From assembly GCF_001865995.1 (NCBI RefSeq), contig NZ_MLQQ01000040.1, forward strand, positions 248,001-312,000: DNA of 64,000 nucleotides, read 5' to 3'. The stretch's first letter is position 1, and each line of letters begins with the position of its first letter. The notes below the pieces were generated by a model that was given only the letters and a program-made list of their open reading frames with translations, made no database searches and had not been told where the DNA came from. The stretch is from Anaerobacillus arseniciselenatis (lineage in GTDB: Bacteria > Bacillota > Bacilli > Bacillales > Anaerobacillaceae). This document shows positions 7,144 to 16,732 of this stretch, piece after piece. The position numbers and the translations under genes were made by a program.

Positions 7144-9786
7144 TTATGCTTTCAACTCATCAATTCTTGCTTGAACGGTTGTGCGTTTTTCTAAATAGTC
7201 TTTTTCCTTCGCTTTTTCTTCTTCAATGACTTTCTCTGGAGCTTTCGCGACAAATCCTTGGTTACTTAATTTCTTTTGGACTCGCTCTACTTCACTATCT
7301 AGTTTCTTTAATTCCTTTTCTAGACGTGCAATTTCAGCGTCAAGATCAAGTAAACCTGCTAATGGTAAATATAACTCTACTCCTGTAAGAACAGATGACA
7401 TCGATTTTTCAGGCGCTTGTAAATCAGTACCTATTTGTAACTGTTCAGGGTTACAGAACTTTTCTAAATAACTGCGTCCTTCTTCAAGTTTATTTAAAAC
7501 GTCGCTATCTTTCGATTTAATGATCAACTCAATTTTTTTGCTCATTGGGACATTTAGTTCTGCCCTTGTATTACGTACAGAGCGAATAATTTCTTTTAAT
7601 AAGTTCATTTTCTTCGTTGCTTCTGGATAAACGAACTTCTCATTTCTTACTGGCCAATCAGCGACTGTAATCGACTCACCTTGATGCGGTAAGTGTTGCC
7701 AAATTTCCTCGGTAATAAACGGCATGAATGGGTGTAATAGCTTCATCGTTTGATCAAGAACATGAGCTAAAATCGAGCGCGTCGTTTTCTTCGCTTCCTC
7801 ATCTTCACCGTAAAGTGGAAGTTTCGCCATCTCAATATACCAATCACAGAAGTCATCCCAAATAAAGTTGTATAGAAGACGTCCCACTTCTCCAAACTCG
7901 TAAACATCGATTAATCTCGTCACATCATCGACCGTTTCTTGAAGACGCGTTAAGATCCACTCGTCAGCAATTGATTTTTTACCTGACAGATCTATTTCCT
8001 CATACGTTAAGCCTTCCATATTCATTAACGCAAAACGAGAAGCGTTCCAAATTTTATTCCCGAAATTCCATGTTGATTCGACTTTTTCCCAGTAAAAACG
8101 CAAATCATTTCCCGGGGAACTTCCTGTTGAAAGGAAGAAGCGTAGCGCATCTGCACCATATTTGTCGATCACATCCATCGGATCAACACCGTTACCGAGC
8201 GACTTACTCATTTTACGCCCTTCTGAATCTCGTACTAAGCCGTGGATTAAGACATCATTAAACGGTCTCTCATCCGTGAATTCTAGGCCTTGGAAAATCA
8301 TTCGTGCTACCCAGAAATAAATGATGTCATAACCTGTAACTAAAACGTCAGTAGAATAGTAACGCTTAAAGTCTGGTGCATTTTCATCAGGCCAGCCCAT
8401 CGTTGAAAACGGCCATAACGCAGAAGAGAACCAAGTATCAAGAACATCTTCGTCTTGTGTCCAGTTTTCGATGTCTTTCGGCTGTTCACGGCCTACGTAA
8501 ACTTCCCCTGTTTCATTGTGGTACCATGCAGGGATTCGATGTCCCCACCATAATTGACGGGAAATACACCAATCACGAATGTTTTCGATCCAATGTAAAT
8601 ACGTCTTTTCAAAACGGTCAGGAACGAAGTTTACTTTTCCTTCTGATTTTTGTAATTCGATCGCTTGTTCCGCTAATGGACCCATTTTTACAAACCATTG
8701 TGTTGAAAGATAAGGTTCAACAACAGCGCCACTTCGTTCTGAGTGACCTACAGAGTGCATATGCTCTTCTATTTTGAAAAGGACACCAGCGTCTTGGAGG
8801 TCTTTGACAATTTGTTTACGACATTCAAAACGATCTAAGCCTTGGTATTTACCTGCGTTTTCATTCATTTTTCCTGATTCGTTCATAACGAGAACACGCT
8901 CAAGGTTATGTCGATTTCCGATTTCAAAATCGTTAGGGTCATGCGCCGGCGTTATTTTTACTGCACCAGAACCAAATTCCATATCAACGTAATCATCAGC
9001 AACAATTTCGATTTCACGACCGACGATCGGCAGCTTTACTTTTTTACCGATTAAATCTTTATAACGCTCATCATTCGGGTGAACGGCAACTGCTGTATCT
9101 CCGAGCATTGTTTCTGGACGTGTTGTCGCTACTTCAATATGACCATTTCCGTCTACTAACGGATACTTCATGTGGTAGAAGCCACCTTGAACGTCTTTAT
9201 AGATTACTTCAATGTCTGATAATGCAGTTTTTGTTTGTGGGTCCCAGTTAATAATGTACTCGCCACGGTAAATAAGCCCTTTTTCATAAAGCTTCACGAA
9301 AACTTCTCGTACTGCTTTGGATAGACCTTCATCTAACGTAAAGCGCTCGCGAGAATAATCTAATGAAAGTCCAAGCTTCGACCATTGCTGACGAATAAAA
9401 TCAGCATATTCATGCTTCCACTCCCAAGACTTTTCTAAAAACTTTTCCCGACCAAGGTCATAGCGACTTACTCCTTCTTCACGTAACTTTCCTTCAACCT
9501 TGGCTTGTGTAGCAATACCCGCATGATCCATCCCTGGAAGCCACAGGGCATCATAGCCTTGCATTCGTTTCGCACGAATTAAAATATCTTGAAGCGTCGT
9601 ATCCCACGCATGTCCTAAGTGAAGCTTTCCAGTAACGTTTGGTGGTGGAATAACAATCGTATAAGGCTTTTTTCCTTCCTCACCTTTTGCTTCAAAAAAC
9701 TTTCCTTCTAGCCAGTACGGATACCATTTCGCTTCAGTCGCTTTCGGATCGTACTTCGTTGGCATTGATATCTCTTGATTAGCCAT
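7144..9786 (-). CDS. valS: Valyl-tRNA synthetase
   Basis: About 880 residues, class Ia synthetase charging tRNA-Val. The HIGH motif appears as HLGH (residues about 56-59 in [10 protein letters not shown]) and the KMSKS motif as [10 protein letters not shown] near residue 525. CP1 editing-domain segments such as [13 protein letters not shown] are present. The C-terminal coiled coil ([17 protein letters not shown] to the end) is typical of bacterial ValRS. I chose the ATG at 9786 because GGGAGGAAG lies just upstream; the longer frame starts inside this site. Expression is expected to be controlled by the Val T-box leader at 9918-10295. A repeat element sits between that leader and the gene. Confidence 0.98.
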   Translation of the reverse strand: MANQEISMPTKYDPKATEAKWYPYWLEGKFFEAKGEEGKKPYTIVIPPPNVTGKLHLGHAWDTTLQDILIRAKRMQGYDALWLPGMDHAGIATQAKVEGKLREEGVSRYDLGREKFLEKSWEWKHEYADFIRQQWSKLGLSLDYSRERFTLDEGLSKAVREVFVKLYEKGLIYRGEYIINWDPQTKTALSDIEVIYKDVQGGFYHMKYPLVDGNGHIEVATTRPETMLGDTAVAVHPNDERYKDLIGKKVKLPIVGREIEIVADDYVDMEFGSGAVKITPAHDPNDFEIGNRHNLERVLVMNESGKMNENAGKYQGLDRFECRKQIVKDLQDAGVLFKIEEHMHSVGHSERSGAVVEPYLSTQWFVKMGPLAEQAIELQKSEGKVNFVPDRFEKTYLHWIENIRDWCISRQLWWGHRIPAWYHNETGEVYVGREQPKDIENWTQDEDVLDTWFSSALWPFSTMGWPDENAPDFKRYYSTDVLVTGYDIIYFWVARMIFQGLEFTDERPFNDVLIHGLVRDSEGRKMSKSLGNGVDPMDVIDKYGADALRFFLSTGSSPGNDLRFYWEKVESTWNFGNKIWNASRFALMNMEGLTYEEIDLSGKKSIADEWILTRLQETVDDVTRLIDVYEFGEVGRLLYNFIWDDFCDWYIEMAKLPLYGEDEEAKKTTRSILAHVLDQTMKLLHPFMPFITEEIWQHLPHQGESITVADWPVRNEKFVYPEATKKMNLLKEIIRSVRNTRAELNVPMSKKIELIIKSKDSDVLNKLEEGRSYLEKFCNPEQLQIGTDLQAPEKSMSSVLTGVELYLPLAGLLDLDAEIARLEKELKKLDSEVERVQKKLSNQGFVAKAPEKVIEEEKAKEKDYLEKRTTVQARIDELKA

Positions 9787-9812
9787 CTTACTTCCTCCCT
9801 TTTTCAAGTACA

Positions 9813-9915
9813 ATGTTGAGTTTTGAATTTTGATTTTTGAGTTATTTTAAGCGATGCTTCGAAGCATTACTCCCTGCAACTCAACACTCTTAACTCTTCA
9901 CTCAAAACTAAAAAT
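9813..9915. repeat. Low-complexity inverted repeat with central GCTTCGAAGC (family 4)
   Basis: Arms built from TGTTGAGTTTTGA-type sequence on one side and ACTCAACACTC...ACTCAAAACT on the other surround the palindrome ATGCTTCGAAGCAT (about 9854-9867). It lies between the T-box terminator and the valS ribosome binding site, so it is transcribed into the valS 5' untranslated region. Confidence 0.75.
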
Positions 9916-9917
9916 AA

Positions 9918-10295
9918 AAAACCCCCTCCATCCTCAAAGGACGAAGAGAGTAAATTCGCGGTACCACCTTTGTTTGCCATTGTAAAATTGCATTTACCTT
10001 CAATGAATACTGTTTATAATCATTAAAGTAAACAACGGCACACTTCATTCATGTAACGGATTTCCACCGGCTTTTTCTATTACGAAAAACGATATTGCCA
10101 TGACTATTGGCAATAAAACTTTTCCCTTCAAAAAAGCTGCTCCTGGGCGACCTTCCATCTTTAGCTCCAAAAAAACCTCTCAGCATTGTATAAATATCCG
10201 ATACAGTAACAATAAACGTATGTTTCTACGGATTTTATAACAATAGTTTTTCTCTCTGATGGTATTACAGATGTACTCTTCCCATTCTAAGCATA
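9918..10295 (-). promoter_or_regulatory. T-box riboswitch of valS, specifier GUC
   Basis: On the minus strand the T-box core AAAGGTGGTACCGCG is at 9956-9971. It is followed by the terminator CTTCGTCC/GGATGGAG with a T run (about 9918-9948). Stem I is recognisable: the base strands TGGG (10281-10284) and CCCA (10145-10148) pair. The specifier loop has AAGAGTA on its 5' side and GUC (10149-10151) on its 3' side, followed by a purine. GUC is a valine codon, matching valS. An AGAGAG segment of Stem I lies near 10240-10250. Uncharged tRNA-Val should favour antitermination. Confidence 0.92.
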
Positions 10296-10351
10296 TTAAA
10301 ATATTCTTTTTACAAACACTCTTGACTTATTTCTGTCACATTGTAGTACTT

Positions 10352-10443
10352 AAAAGGCGGGCGATTTTCTTCTCTTCGCTTTAAACTTCTATCGAATTTT
10401 AGAGGCTCGTTCAGGAAAATCGCCCAACTTTTTACATACAAAA
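10352..10443. repeat. Family 2 structured repeat, copy A
   Basis: The outer arms GGGCGATTTT (10359-10368) and AAAATCGCCC (10416-10425) pair perfectly. The inside carries the conserved segment shared with copies at 55003-55080 and 62350-62432, in which CTTCTA and TAGAGG can form an inner hairpin around a UCGAAUUU loop. The right flank TTTTTACATACAAAAC is also shared with copy C. It lies between the valS leader and the ABC transporter genes. Confidence 0.85.
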
Positions 10444-10591
10444 CTAGTCAACTTATGAATCACGATACTGACAAAATAGTGCAAAATGTGTATTAATATT
10501 TTACATGGATAAGTGAAACATCGTCAATAGTTACTTTGAAAATTTTACTAGCAGTATTGCCTAATTATTAATTTACATACACCATATTTTA

Positions 10592-11269
10592 TTAAACCAT
10601 TATACTCGTTAACTTACCAGCTTTTATTTCATACAAACCTGTTCCTTCTTGGGCAAGGTCTTTATCATGAGTGACCATAATAATCGTTGTTCCTCGATCA
10701 TTTATTTTATGAAACAGGTGTATTAAATCCCTCGCAGTATCTTCGTCGAGGGCTGATGTTGGCTCATCAGCAAACAAAAGTGGTGGATCTTTTAATAGGG
10801 CCCTTGCAACGGCCACACGGCGTTGTTCACCTCCACTTAATTGATATGGTAAGTGGCTCGCATGTTCCTCTGTTAACCCTACTTGAATTAGTATATTTTT
10901 AGCTTTTTTTTCTAGTAACGATCTTTTTTCTCCTCTTAACAACAGTGGGAGCATTATATTATCAATAACAGGGAGAGCCGGTAATAAACTCGCAAATTGA
11001 AAAATAAACCCGCATAAATTGTATCTTAAATTTGTTCGTTCACCATCATTTAAATGCGATGTTTTTTTACCGTCAATAACAATCTCGCCTGACGTTTGTT
11101 TATCTAATAGACTCGCCAATGCTAAAAAAGTTGATTTACCACTTCCAGAAGGTCCAATAATCGAAATAAATTCTCCTTCATTAACGTTAAAATTTACATT
11201 TTTTAAAGCTTTAATCGATCGTTTACGATTTAACCAATATTCCTTATTCACACCTTCAAAAGTAATCAT
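10592..11269 (-). CDS. ABC transporter ATP-binding protein, LolD/MacB type
   Basis: A 225-residue ATPase with Walker A GPSGSGKS (about 39-46), Q-loop FIFQF, signature LSGGEQRRVA, Walker B LLFADEP and the H-loop histidine in VTHD. Size and sequence match the ATPases paired with FtsX-like permeases, which drive extrusion or mechanotransmission at the membrane rather than classic channel transport. Its ATG overlaps the permease stop codon by one base (TAATG), so the two are translationally coupled. The substrate is unknown. Confidence 0.93.
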   Translation of the reverse strand: MITFEGVNKEYWLNRKRSIKALKNVNFNVNEGEFISIIGPSGSGKSTFLALASLLDKQTSGEIVIDGKKTSHLNDGERTNLRYNLCGFIFQFASLLPALPVIDNIMLPLLLRGEKRSLLEKKAKNILIQVGLTEEHASHLPYQLSGGEQRRVAVARALLKDPPLLFADEPTSALDEDTARDLIHLFHKINDRGTTIIMVTHDKDLAQEGTGLYEIKAGKLTSIMV

Positions 11270-12483
11270 TAACTTTCACCTTCCCTAACAACTTCATAAG
11301 GCTCTCTTGAAAAAAATGATTGAAGTGGAAACAACGCTGCTATGATCGTACAAATCGTAATTGTACTTACTGTAAAAAAACTAATAAAAAGTGTTGTTTT
11401 TAAGTCTGGAAATACGAGCGGTAGCTGAAAGATCATATATAACAGCGTTTGTCGGTCATAAAGCACGCTTAAAGAAACTAAAACGCCAATGCTACTTCCG
11501 ATAAAAGAAACGATCGCTGCTTCACATAAAAGAAGTTGGTATACGTGTCGTTTCAATACGCCTAGAGCAAACAGCATCCCGATTTCTTTTTGCCGTTCTC
11601 TAATTAATGCAGAAAATAATGTGATCACCTGAAGGAGTGTTAGTAGCAAACTAACGACAATCATCACATAACTTAATAGTTTTAAGGGGAGCATTTGTTT
11701 TTCAATTTTACTTCTCAATCCACTGCCTAAGACGACGTCTACTCCACTTATATCTCTTTCAATTTGTTGTTTTACGAACAATTCATTATGTGGTGTCGTA
11801 TTTATAAATATTGCTGACAAATCGGTTGAAGATATATGAGCAAGTGCATCAACATTATGAATTAATTGTCTCGCTTTATCTAAACGCATAAAAATCGTTT
11901 CATCTGCTGAAGTACCTGTTGGAAATAATATATTTTTTACATGAAAAGGTTCAAAAAATAGTTTCACTTTTTCTTTGATGATCTCATCATCATAATGATA
12001 CAAAAAACGATCTCCACCAGCATTCACCCCGATCACAACTTCATCTGCCTCTAGTTGTTGTATACCTGGCATGAACGATTTTAAAGTAAAGTCATTTGCA
12101 GGATCAAAAGCGATCACAGGAAAATCTCCATCTGTCCCACAACATGATGTTGAAATTGTATGCAAAAACAGCTGAGGAGAGATTTCCTTAATATCTTCAA
12201 TGTTATTCAATTTTCCCATGACTTCTTTTTCATCAAGGTAAACTTTACTGACAGAACTACTTAAAACATTTTCGCCAGCATACATTCCCATTCCACTTGG
12301 AACGACGATCACATCTGCACCTAATCGACCGTCAATAGCTGTCATACTCGTATTTAATGAATGAATAAAAAAATAGCTCGTGAATAGTAACAGTGCAGCT
12401 ACTGATGTACTAACGGCTAGTAAAAACGCTCTTTTTCGTTTCTCTTTAATGATTTTCCAAGCAAGTTGAACCGCTATTTTCAA
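11269..12483 (-). CDS. FtsX-like ABC transporter permease with vicinal cysteines
   Basis: About 404 residues. One membrane helix near the N-terminus (about 20-43) is followed by a large extracytoplasmic domain, then three C-terminal helices (about 270-295, 320-345, 360-390), the FtsX/MacB topology. The extracytoplasmic domain holds an adjacent cysteine pair in the motif TSCCGTDGDFPV (near residue 115). I chose TTG at 12483 because AAGAGG lies about eight bases upstream; the GTG three codons earlier would abut that site. With the ATPase it forms a complete type VII exporter. The cysteine pair could bind a metal, haem or thiol ligand, which is inference. A 34-codon membrane ORF precedes it. Confidence 0.85.
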   Translation of the reverse strand: MKIAVQLAWKIIKEKRKRAFLLAVSTSVAALLLFTSYFFIHSLNTSMTAIDGRLGADVIVVPSGMGMYAGENVLSSSVSKVYLDEKEVMGKLNNIEDIKEISPQLFLHTISTSCCGTDGDFPVIAFDPANDFTLKSFMPGIQQLEADEVVIGVNAGGDRFLYHYDDEIIKEKVKLFFEPFHVKNILFPTGTSADETIFMRLDKARQLIHNVDALAHISSTDLSAIFINTTPHNELFVKQQIERDISGVDVVLGSGLRSKIEKQMLPLKLLSYVMIVVSLLLTLLQVITLFSALIRERQKEIGMLFALGVLKRHVYQLLLCEAAIVSFIGSSIGVLVSLSVLYDRQTLLYMIFQLPLVFPDLKTTLFISFFTVSTITICTIIAALFPLQSFFSREPYEVVREGES

Positions 12484-12500
12484 GTTTTGCACCTCTTTAT

Positions 12501-12605
12501 TTAGTCATTTTCTTTACTCAAAACTACACGAACGAGAAACCAAATGAGCCATAAACAAACGACTCCCCATAAAATTTCGTACACTAAAAAGGTTGAATTA
12601 ATCAT
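12501..12605 (-). CDS. Small single-helix membrane protein (34 aa)
   Basis: ATG at 12605 behind GGAAGTGG, ending 17 bases before the permease start. The product (MINSTFLVYEILWGVVCLW...) is one hydrophobic helix with a basic and then acidic tail (VRVVLSKEND). Position and spacing suggest it is the first gene of the ABC transporter operon, perhaps a small subunit or a translational leader. It is too short for a family call. Confidence 0.5.
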   Translation of the reverse strand: MINSTFLVYEILWGVVCLWLIWFLVRVVLSKEND

Positions 12606-12721
12606 GATAATACCACTTCCTTGTTTTTCCTTATGTTACTCGAATATGGAAATCTTATTCACCTAAACACGGATGCACTCATAAAATGATTATAGGAAAT
12701 TAGAGAAAGGAGGAGGACTTT

Positions 12722-12910
12722 TTGTTTAAAAAAGGTAAATATCGACTTCCTCTTTGGGTACGGAGAGTTCGGGATGCAGGTTACCAATTCCTCATACCAT
12801 TAACCATTTTTCAATTATTACGTACAATTATGTTCCCTTCAGCAGTTGATGTGATTTTATTAGCGATACTTGTCTTTATGTACTTATCATATGTTGCTGG
12901 CTTATTATAG
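12722..12910 (+). CDS. Small membrane protein of unknown function (62 aa)
   Basis: Starts at TTG 12722 behind an excellent AAAGGAGGAGG site. A basic N-terminus (MFKKGKYRLPLWVRRVRDAG) is followed by two short hydrophobic segments (about 22-38 and 43-60), giving a hairpin-like membrane protein with the N-terminus inside. It is transcribed divergently from the ABC transporter operon. I do not recognise a family. The strong ribosome binding site is the main support that it is real. Confidence 0.7.
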   Translation: MFKKGKYRLPLWVRRVRDAGYQFLIPLTIFQLLRTIMFPSAVDVILLAILVFMYLSYVAGLL

Positions 12911-12945
12911 TCGATCTGTTAGGAAACGATAACCAAAGAAAAAAA

Positions 12946-13066
12946 CTAAGAGGCTATCCAAAAATAAAGTGTCAGACGAATAGATACGAATATAGACAAA
13001 GTTTGGACGTCTATATACCAGGTTTGCTACCTATTCTAATCTGACACGTTAGGACAGCCTCTTAGG
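12946..13066. repeat. Long hairpin repeat (family 1) between convergent genes
   Basis: Outer arms CTAAGAGGCT and AGCCTCTTAG pair, followed inward by GTGTCAGA / TCTGACAC and GAATAG / CTATTC. It lies between the small plus-strand gene and the minus-strand ysxE end, as expected of a bidirectional terminator. Confidence 0.85.
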
Positions 13067-13095
13067 CTTTTATTACCGTATTAAATATGTTTTAC

Positions 13096-13203
13096 TTAAC
13101 TTGTCATATAATTTACTCCGGTCTTTACATTCGTCGCAATGCCACCGAGCCAACTTCTTTCGATGACTCTATCTAGTAAAATAATTGGGTTATTTAGATT
13201 CAT
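13096..13203 (-). CDS. Possible small protein (35 aa) overlapping the ysxE end
   Basis: An ATG at 13203 lies inside the last codons of ysxE in another frame. It opens a 35-codon ORF (MNLNNPIILLDRVIERSWLGG..., ending YMTS). Its amphipathic, protein-like composition stands out from the surrounding spacer. The ribosome binding site is weak (AAGAAAACC), so translation may rely on coupling to ysxE. I recognise no family. Confidence 0.4.
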   Translation of the reverse strand: MNLNNPIILLDRVIERSWLGGIATNVKTGVNYMTS

Positions 13204-14218
13204 CAGATGGTTTTCTTAGTAACGTATTATGAATAAAATGGTCGACTCTCGACATTGTGATAATTCGTTTTTCGAGCACTTGAACAAACTGTAATTCTGT
13301 AATACTCCCATCTCTTTTTCGATAATGGTCGATACAATGAAAAATAATTTCTGGATAAATTAAATAACTTGCTAAAAGTTTTTTCTCTTCATCCTCAAGA
13401 AGGAGAGAATCTTCATATGTTGCTAGCCAATCAGAACCTTGATCTTCACTCCAAAGGTTATATTGAAATGACCTTCGAAACGAAATCGCTAAATCTCTTG
13501 CAGGTGTATCTAACACCGCTTTTTCAAAGTTTAATAAATAACCATATCCATTAGGATGATAAAAAATATGATTACGGTCTAACTTGCCGTGGCAAAGACA
13601 CGCCCGATAGCTTTCTTTTTCAAGACATTGGTCTCGCCATTCTTTTAAGTAGTTCACTGCCACGTTTGCCATCATATCCATTCGACTAAAATGAGTTAAG
13701 TACGTAAGTTCAAATGGTGAAATATAAGCTTTTCTTTCTGCTTCTTCAGCAAAATACTCCATTTCTAGTCGCCGTTTTTCCCAACGCTTTATTAAGTCTT
13801 GATAGGAATTTTCAATTGTTTCTTTTGAAAATTCTTGTGGTTTCACAGTTAACCCGTGCAATTTTCCTAACTGCTTAAATAAAGTTAATTCTTTCTTATC
13901 CTCACGAAGTTCAGCTTCTTCTGAAAACCACGGCTGTAAATAATATGTTTTATTTTGATGAGAAATCGTCAAGTCTCCGTATTTCGTAGGAATAATCGGG
14001 ATAATTTTGTTGTAATTTAATTTTTCGAGCCTTCTCATAACGTGAGAAAACCAATTCGCCTGTTCATTAGTCATCGTTGACTCTTTTAGAGCAAATGTCC
14101 CTTTTCGTGATACAACCTTTTTTACCTTTCCAAACTGTTCAATTTTTTCAGGATATAAATCGTATTGAAACAGTATATACCCAAGAGAAGAGTTTTGGGG
14201 GGCTTTATTATAAATCAT
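13190..14218 (-). CDS. ysxE: Spore coat-associated kinase-like protein YsxE
   Basis: About 342 residues of the CotS/YsxE branch of the aminoglycoside-phosphotransferase-like fold. The catalytic-loop region reads CHGKLDRNHIFY instead of HGDLxxxN, and the following metal motif reads LNFEKA instead of a DFD-type. The enzyme is therefore probably a pseudokinase, as is usual in this spore-coat family. In B. subtilis YsxE lies next to spoVID and is a spore coat protein made in the mother cell. I chose the ATG at 14218, which overlaps the preceding gene's stop as ATGA with GGCGGTGG upstream; the longer frame would begin inside that gene. Confidence 0.85.
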   Translation of the reverse strand: MIYNKAPQNSSLGYILFQYDLYPEKIEQFGKVKKVVSRKGTFALKESTMTNEQANWFSHVMRRLEKLNYNKIIPIIPTKYGDLTISHQNKTYYLQPWFSEEAELREDKKELTLFKQLGKLHGLTVKPQEFSKETIENSYQDLIKRWEKRRLEMEYFAEEAERKAYISPFELTYLTHFSRMDMMANVAVNYLKEWRDQCLEKESYRACLCHGKLDRNHIFYHPNGYGYLLNFEKAVLDTPARDLAISFRRSFQYNLWSEDQGSDWLATYEDSLLLEDEEKKLLASYLIYPEIIFHCIDHYRKRDGSITELQFVQVLEKRIITMSRVDHFIHNTLLRKPSDESK

Positions 14219-15138
14219 TTTGCCACCGCCTTTTTGTGGTCTTCTTCCAGCCAATTACTTAATAACAACACTAAACTTCTTGATATTTCCCACCTTTTAA
14301 AAAACTTATCCATTACGATATCCATATCATTTTTCTTGTTGCTTGAAAAAAGTTCATTTATTACGTCTTCATATTCATACGGTAATAAACATTCGGATAA
14401 AAATAGTTTTCCATGATCACCTTTTAACGCAAAGTAGCAATTAATTTCATTTAATAATTTTACCGTTGAATCTTCTCCGTTAAGTTCATACCATTCCTCT
14501 AAAAAAACGCGAAAAGGTTGATAACTTCTTACTGGTTCATCAGCACCACACACCCAAAATAAATGGAAAAAAACTTGTTTAGCATTGGCTAGTTTTGAAA
14601 GTGACGTTAGGATAGGTAGCTTTATAGGATGCATACGGTCTCGTAAGTGATGAGCTTTTCTTACGCGTGATTTCGCTTCGAAATAACTACGTTCTAGTAC
14701 AAGCTTTGCCATAGGATCAATTTCGTCCTTAATTCCCCCGTGAACTGCTTTTAATGATAAGCTCTCTGTTTTTTTAAAGCGATGACAGTCGTCACTTTGT
14801 TTCAAACCTACTGCTAAAATTGTTCCAATTAACCTTCCCCAGTCTTTTTCAGTACGATTGAATGGAAAAGGTTCTTCGATTTCATCATGAAGAGAGACCC
14901 ACCCTTTTTCACAATAGAAAAAAGGGTTACCATCTTCAGTCCTAATCATTCGATCTAAAAGAACCCCTGATTGTTGACTAATTTCGTCACGCCACTTTAC
15001 ATGCCATAACAACAATTGTTTATCCTTCCAAAAACGAACTCTTTTAGTCCCGTATTCACTGTGAAAGGTTTCATCTTGTTTGATCCATTTAAGTTCCGAT
15101 AAGCCGTACTCCACCCTTATTTGACGTAATATATCCAT
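14215..15138 (-). CDS. Uncharacterised protein between spoVID and ysxE
   Basis: A 307-residue soluble protein. It starts with ATG behind AGGGTG, 25 bases after spoVID, and overlaps ysxE by four bases (ATGA), so it is in one transcription unit with two sporulation genes. There is no signal peptide, membrane segment or recognisable catalytic motif. The N-terminal half (KRVRFWKDKQLLLWHVKWRD) resembles the small-lobe strands of CotS-like kinases, so it may be a strongly diverged relative of YsxE. That is inference. Position suggests a role in spore coat assembly. Confidence 0.6.
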   Translation of the reverse strand: MDILRQIRVEYGLSELKWIKQDETFHSEYGTKRVRFWKDKQLLLWHVKWRDEISQQSGVLLDRMIRTEDGNPFFYCEKGWVSLHDEIEEPFPFNRTEKDWGRLIGTILAVGLKQSDDCHRFKKTESLSLKAVHGGIKDEIDPMAKLVLERSYFEAKSRVRKAHHLRDRMHPIKLPILTSLSKLANAKQVFFHLFWVCGADEPVRSYQPFRVFLEEWYELNGEDSTVKLLNEINCYFALKGDHGKLFLSECLLPYEYEDVINELFSSNKKNDMDIVMDKFFKRWEISRSLVLLLSNWLEEDHKKAVAK

Positions 15139-15163
15139 ATAATTGCACCCTATCCTACTGACA

Positions 15164-16555
15164 TTATTGTGTTACTGGGATATATAAAATTTGACCTTCT
15201 TCAACATTAGAATCATTGAGACGGTTGACACGAATTAGTGTACTTGGGTTTATTTCATAGCGTTCTGCGATTGTATTCAACGTCTCATCTTCTTGAATGA
15301 TACACATCTTTAATTTTTTAAATTCTTCGCCTTCACCTTTCGTCAGCATCTTTGTTAAATATAACGCATTTTCTTCCCTCGGCGGCTTTGTTTCATCTAC
15401 TTGTTCTGCTACTTCATTTTCACTATGATCTTCATGAGCGTTGTCTGCATTTGATACCTCTTGTTCCGAACGTTTCTTTTCTTCAACAACACCGCTAAAC
15501 TTTTGACGCACATTTTCTCCTACTAAACTTTTCAACGTACTATATGATTGCTCTTCTTTCGCTTGTGGCTCTTCTTCTTGATTATCCCCTTCCGTTTGTT
15601 TAGCTTCTTGTTTTGGTCGGTCTTTTATAATTCCAAAAGAAACAGACGGTGCTGGAGTTTCTTCATGTTCTATTTCTGCCACTTCTTCAACTTCGTCTTC
15701 TACCTCATCCGCTACCTGTTCAACCTCTTGGTCATCTTGCTCTTCATTGTCATCTCTATTCTCATATTCATCTTCATTTTGTTGTAATGAAGGTTCTTCC
15801 ACAGCTTCTTCAATACTATCGTTTTCAAGTTGGTCGTAATTACGATTAATTTCATCTGAAGTCTGGTCTACTGTTTCATTTTCTACGTTTTCCTCTTCAT
15901 TGTAAGACTCATAATGGAAGGTACGCTCCTCGTCACTAGAAGCATCGTCTACTACATTTTCAATATTTCCATCACTAGCGTCTCCAACTTCTTCATATGC
16001 TTCCTCTACATGATCTACTTCTTCATTTACTTCGCTTTCATCAGCAACTTCTTCGTTAAAACGTTCGTCAACAAAGTTGTTCTCTTCTACCACTTTTTGT
16101 GGAGCTTGATACCCCGTAGACATACCAGTGATTGCCACATCAGCAGTCAATTGAATGCACCCTCGATCCGGTAAATCATAGTCAAATGACTCAACTAGTA
16201 CATATATGTCATCAAGGCTATTAATTCGTTCTTGCGGAATTGTCACATCAATAGGAAAGTTATGTCTGATTTCACCTGTTCCGTCCTCGTTTAACGTTAC
16301 TTCCTCAATCGAACGGAACTCTACTTGATTGGAAAGAGACAAACTCTCTTCATCGTTTACTTCGCTTTTTCCATTAGAACGGTATTCACCGGTTAGCTTT
16401 AATCCCCCACGAATTAATACATACTCCCCGTTCTCTTCTACTGTAATTTCTGGATCTAATGACAAAGATACAATTTCGTCTACTTCCTGCCCTTTATTAA
16501 GCCAGACTGATTCTTCAATGGAAAATGATAGCTTTGATGAATGATCTTGTGTCAA
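15164..16555 (-). CDS. spoVID: Stage VI sporulation protein D, coat morphogenesis
   Basis: 463 residues in the SpoVID layout. The N-terminal domain (about 1-150, SKLSFSIEESVWL...) matches the SPOCS-type coat-encasement region. A long, very acidic middle (about 155-340) follows, and a C-terminal LysM domain (KLKMCIIQEDETLNTIAERYEIN to IPVTQ). In B. subtilis SpoVID is needed for coat layers to encase the forespore and works with SafA and SpoIVA. The start codon is TTG at 16555 behind GGAGGAGAGG. Expression in the mother cell is expected from the family; I did not resolve the promoter. Confidence 0.92.
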   Translation of the reverse strand: MTQDHSSKLSFSIEESVWLNKGQEVDEIVSLSLDPEITVEENGEYVLIRGGLKLTGEYRSNGKSEVNDEESLSLSNQVEFRSIEEVTLNEDGTGEIRHNFPIDVTIPQERINSLDDIYVLVESFDYDLPDRGCIQLTADVAITGMSTGYQAPQKVVEENNFVDERFNEEVADESEVNEEVDHVEEAYEEVGDASDGNIENVVDDASSDEERTFHYESYNEEENVENETVDQTSDEINRNYDQLENDSIEEAVEEPSLQQNEDEYENRDDNEEQDDQEVEQVADEVEDEVEEVAEIEHEETPAPSVSFGIIKDRPKQEAKQTEGDNQEEEPQAKEEQSYSTLKSLVGENVRQKFSGVVEEKKRSEQEVSNADNAHEDHSENEVAEQVDETKPPREENALYLTKMLTKGEGEEFKKLKMCIIQEDETLNTIAERYEINPSTLIRVNRLNDSNVEEGQILYIPVTQ

Positions 16556-16732
16556 CTGCCTCTCCTCCTCTATTAAAATTATAATACCCGAAATAACATA
16601 AGGGACACGTCCCGTTAAACGGACTTATACCAATACGTTACAGATGTATGACAAGACTTCGAGAAATATGATTATTTTGAAGGAAAATTACCTTTTAAAT
16701 ATAAACATTCACAATTGTCCAACAAACCAACA

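Noticed and set aside
8376-8777. 133-codon plus-strand ORF
   Set aside because: Entirely antisense to valS, whose HIGH/KMSKS frame is certain; no ribosome binding site.
16556-16732. Sigma-E promoter for spoVID
   Set aside because: TATTATAAT-like bases are present but no -35/-10 pair of the sigma-E type at correct spacing could be defended.
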